DNA of 8,210 bases from Candidatus Fermentibacterales bacterium. GTDB taxonomy: Bacteria; Fermentibacterota; Fermentibacteria; Fermentibacterales; JAFGKQ01. Positions within the stretch are counted from its first letter, which is position 1, and every line of letters starts with the position of its first letter. A program made the position numbers and the translations under genes. Shown one piece after another: positions 6,936 through 8,210 of the stretch. The stretch lies in assembly GCA_016928495.1 (NCBI GenBank), contig JAFGKQ010000039.1, positions 1 to 8,210 on the forward strand, in the 5' to 3' direction. The notes under the pieces were generated by a model, which did not search any database, had not been told where the DNA came from, and worked only from the letters and a program-made list of their open reading frames with translations.

Positions 6936-7356
6936 CACGTACCGCTCCCGTCACCCTGATGAGCACTCTCGCCGTGCCCGACTCGATCATGCCCAGCCGC
7001 TCGGCTGCCTCCACGGACAGGTCGATTATCCTGCCTGCCACGAAGGGGCCCCTGTCGTTGACCCTTACCGTGGCCTCGAGCCCGTTGTCCAGGTTCCTCA
7101 CGAGCAGGAGAGTTCCGAAGGGGAGGCTCCTGTGCGCACAGGTCATGTCGTGCATGTCGAACATCTCGCCCGAAGCCGTGAGTCTGCCGTGGAAGCCGGG
7201 ACCGTAGTACGAGGCTACCCCCCGTTGCTCGAACCCCGCGGCAGGGCACGAGAGGGCAGCGGTGCGCGTCACGTAGACCGGGGAAGGAGTCATGCACCCG
7301 GCGGCACAGAGCGCCAGCGGAACGACGAGAGCGGTGGCCAGCCGCAGGGGAGTCAG
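6928..7356 (-). CDS. rlpA: RlpA-like septal/cell-wall lytic transglycosylase lipoprotein (DPBB domain only)
   Basis: RlpA proteins are outer-membrane lipoproteins that cleave glycan strands lacking stem peptides. From a CTG start at 7356 the product has 142 residues. It begins with a short signal peptide with one Arg, a hydrophobic stretch and a lipobox-like CAAGC (Cys21). A double-psi beta-barrel domain follows at about 45-138, with GVASYYGPGFHGRLTASGE, AHRSLPFGT, VNDRGPF and GRIIDLS. Glu64, His75 and Asp101 have the same spacing (11 and 26) as the catalytic Glu, His and Asp of Pseudomonas RlpA. There is no C-terminal SPOR domain, so septal targeting through denuded glycan is not indicated. 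No ATG, GTG or TTG precedes the signal peptide closely. The frame extends upstream only as a shadow of pyrD. The alternative start is GTG at 7422 (164 residues), which would give an unusually long Arg-rich n-region. A purine-rich site 6 bases upstream favours the CTG. The domain identity is certain; the start is not. Confidence 0.88.
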   Translation of the reverse strand: MTPLRLATALVVPLALCAAGCMTPSPVYVTRTAALSCPAAGFEQRGVASYYGPGFHGRLTASGEMFDMHDMTCAHRSLPFGTLLLVRNLDNGLEATVRVNDRGPFVAGRIIDLSVEAAERLGMIESGTARVLIRVTGAVRDE

Positions 7357-8210
7357 ACGGGTCCTCTCCCTGCGGCTTCGAGCAGCTCCGCGGCTTCCCG
7401 CACGAGTCTCGAGGGAGACCACGGGTCCCTCATGACCAGGGTTCCCACCTCGACCATGACCGCCCCCGCGGAGAGGAGCTCGAGCAGGTCCTCGCCGCAC
7501 CAGACGCCTCCCGAGGCGATGACCGGGATGTCCACCGACCTGGATACCTGGTGAACCCTGGCTACCACCAGGGGCAACAGCGCCGGAGAGCTGTAGCCTC
7601 CGGTGCCTCGGGGCAGTACGGGCCTGCCGGTCCTCCAGTCGAGCCTCATGCCGAGGAACGTGTTGCACACGGTGACTGCGTCGGCTCCAGCTTCAGCGGC
7701 GGCTGCGGCGCACTCCGCCATGTCCCCTCCATTAGGGGTCAGCTTGACGCTGAAGGGCCGGGACGTCGCCTCCCTGACCGTCAGGGCGACCCGCTCCACC
7801 TGTCGGGGGTCCACGCCGAAGACCATGCCGGATTCGACGTTGGGACAGGAGACGTTGATCTCGTAACCCAGGGGGACCGGCGAGCGGTCCAGCTCGGCGG
7901 CCACGCGGCCGAACTCCTCGCAGGTGTCGCCGGCCACGTTCACGATGATCCCGCAGCCGATGCCCTGCAGCGCCGGCAGCACCCTCCCGACCACCTCCTC
8001 GACGCCGGGATTGGCCAGGCCGATCGAGTTCAGGAGACCGAACCTGGTCTCGCAGACCCTCGGAGGGTCGTTGCCCGGCCTGGGCGTCAGCGTGGTGGCC
8101 TTCGTGACGATGCATGCCACACCGTCCAGACAGCCCATGTCCCTGAGCTCCAGCCCGAATCCGCCCGTGCCCGAAGCCACCATCACCGGGGTCTCAAACC
8201 TGCGCCCCCA
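7353..8210 (-). CDS. pyrD: Dihydroorotate dehydrogenase, class 1 (probably 1B catalytic subunit), 5'-truncated by the window edge
   Basis: This enzyme oxidises dihydroorotate to orotate, the fourth step of UMP synthesis, using FMN in a TIM barrel. The frame stays open to the right edge. An in-frame GTG at 8186 and ATG at 8183 are not the start, because the visible residues before them (WGRRFETPVMVASGT) continue the family's N-terminal 'NPVMxASGT' strand. About 285 residues are visible and only some 10-20 should be missing. Counting from the GTG at 8186, motifs are VTKATTLTPRPGN near 27 (conserved Lys), NSIGLANPG at 53-61, and INVSCPNVESG at 110-120. The Cys at 114 is the class 1 catalytic base; class 2 enzymes use Ser. 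Later come VKLTPNGGD, a GGYSSPA loop and the FMN-phosphate motifs ASGGV and VEVGT. The overall pattern is closest to class 1B, which normally pairs with the Fe-S/FAD subunit PyrK. No pyrK is visible, but it could lie beyond the edge. The stop overlaps the proposed start of the next gene. Confidence 0.95.
   Translation of the reverse strand, partial: WGRRFETPVMVASGTGGFGLELRDMGCLDGVACIVTKATTLTPRPGNDPPRVCETRFGLLNSIGLANPGVEEVVGRVLPALQGIGCGIIVNVAGDTCEEFGRVAAELDRSPVPLGYEINVSCPNVESGMVFGVDPRQVERVALTVREATSRPFSVKLTPNGGDMAECAAAAAEAGADAVTVCNTFLGMRLDWRTGRPVLPRGTGGYSSPALLPLVVARVHQVSRSVDIPVIASGGVWCGEDLLELLSAGAVMVEVGTLVMRDPWSPSRLVREAAELLEAAGRGPV
7363..7370 (-). promoter_or_regulatory. Ribosome binding site supporting a CTG start for rlpA
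   Basis: On the minus strand GGGAGAGG lies within the last codons of pyrD, followed by 6 bases and then CTG at 7356-7354. That CTG overlaps the pyrD TGA (7355-7353) as CTGA, the same layout as the common ATGA coupling junction. This is the main evidence for choosing the CTG over the GTG at 7422, which also has a weaker GAGGG upstream. Confidence 0.45.

Noticed and set aside
7357-7668. N-terminal extension of the RlpA-like frame back to an ATG at 7668
   Set aside because: These residues read pyrD in another frame, are Arg/Gly-rich, and would bury the lipoprotein signal more than 100 residues inside the protein.
8181-8186. GTG/ATG at 8186 and 8183 as the pyrD start
   Set aside because: The frame is open to the edge and the residues just before complete the conserved N-terminal strand, so the start lies outside the window.
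1-8210. CRISPR arrays, tRNA or rRNA genes, insertion sequences, attachment sites, defence or toxin-antitoxin genes
   Set aside because: None was seen. Coding genes fill almost all of the window and their families are metabolic or envelope-related; no spaced repeats or transposase motifs appear on either strand.

Overview
The window is one uninterrupted block of genes on the minus strand, so transcription runs from position 8210 towards 1. It comes from a high-GC, apparently diderm (Gram-negative type) bacterium. Evidence for the diderm envelope is an RlpA-like lipoprotein, a glycosyltransferase with a large AsmA-like extracytoplasmic part, and a PilB/GspE ATPase. No gene identifies the phylum. 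An uncultured lineage is plausible, because several proteins depart from textbook versions and AGG arginine codons are frequent despite the high GC, but this is inference only.

In transcription order the genes are: pyrD (class 1 dihydroorotate dehydrogenase, its start beyond the right edge); a short RlpA-like lipoprotein whose best start is a CTG overlapping the pyrD stop; pyrF (orotidine 5'-phosphate decarboxylase, with the usual ribose-contacting Asp replaced by Thr); a 656-residue membrane protein ending in an MtgA-like GT51 peptidoglycan glycosyltransferase domain; an unrecognised 334-residue tail-anchored protein built of four degenerate GYF_2-like repeats; a pyrimidine nucleoside (thymidine) phosphorylase; and a PilB/GspE secretion or pilus ATPase. 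A further gene may begin in the last 50 to 90 bases at the left edge.

Junctions are very tight: overlaps of about 4 and 8 bases, a 1-base gap, a 13-base gap and an ATGA overlap. The exception is a 79-base gap at 4138-4216, which holds a plausible sigma70-type promoter and a strong ribosome binding site. The block therefore looks like two transcription units that may read through. The upstream one is pyrD-rlpA-pyrF-GT51 and the downstream one is GYF-repeat protein-deoA/pdp-pilB.

Themes interleave. Pyrimidine synthesis and salvage (PyrD, PyrF, phosphorylase) alternate with envelope functions (RlpA, GT51, PilB). Nothing resembles a mobile element, defence system, CRISPR array, rRNA or tRNA. The points most worth a second look are the non-canonical start of rlpA, the altered PyrF active site, the AsmA-like/GT51 fusion and the repeat protein of unknown function.
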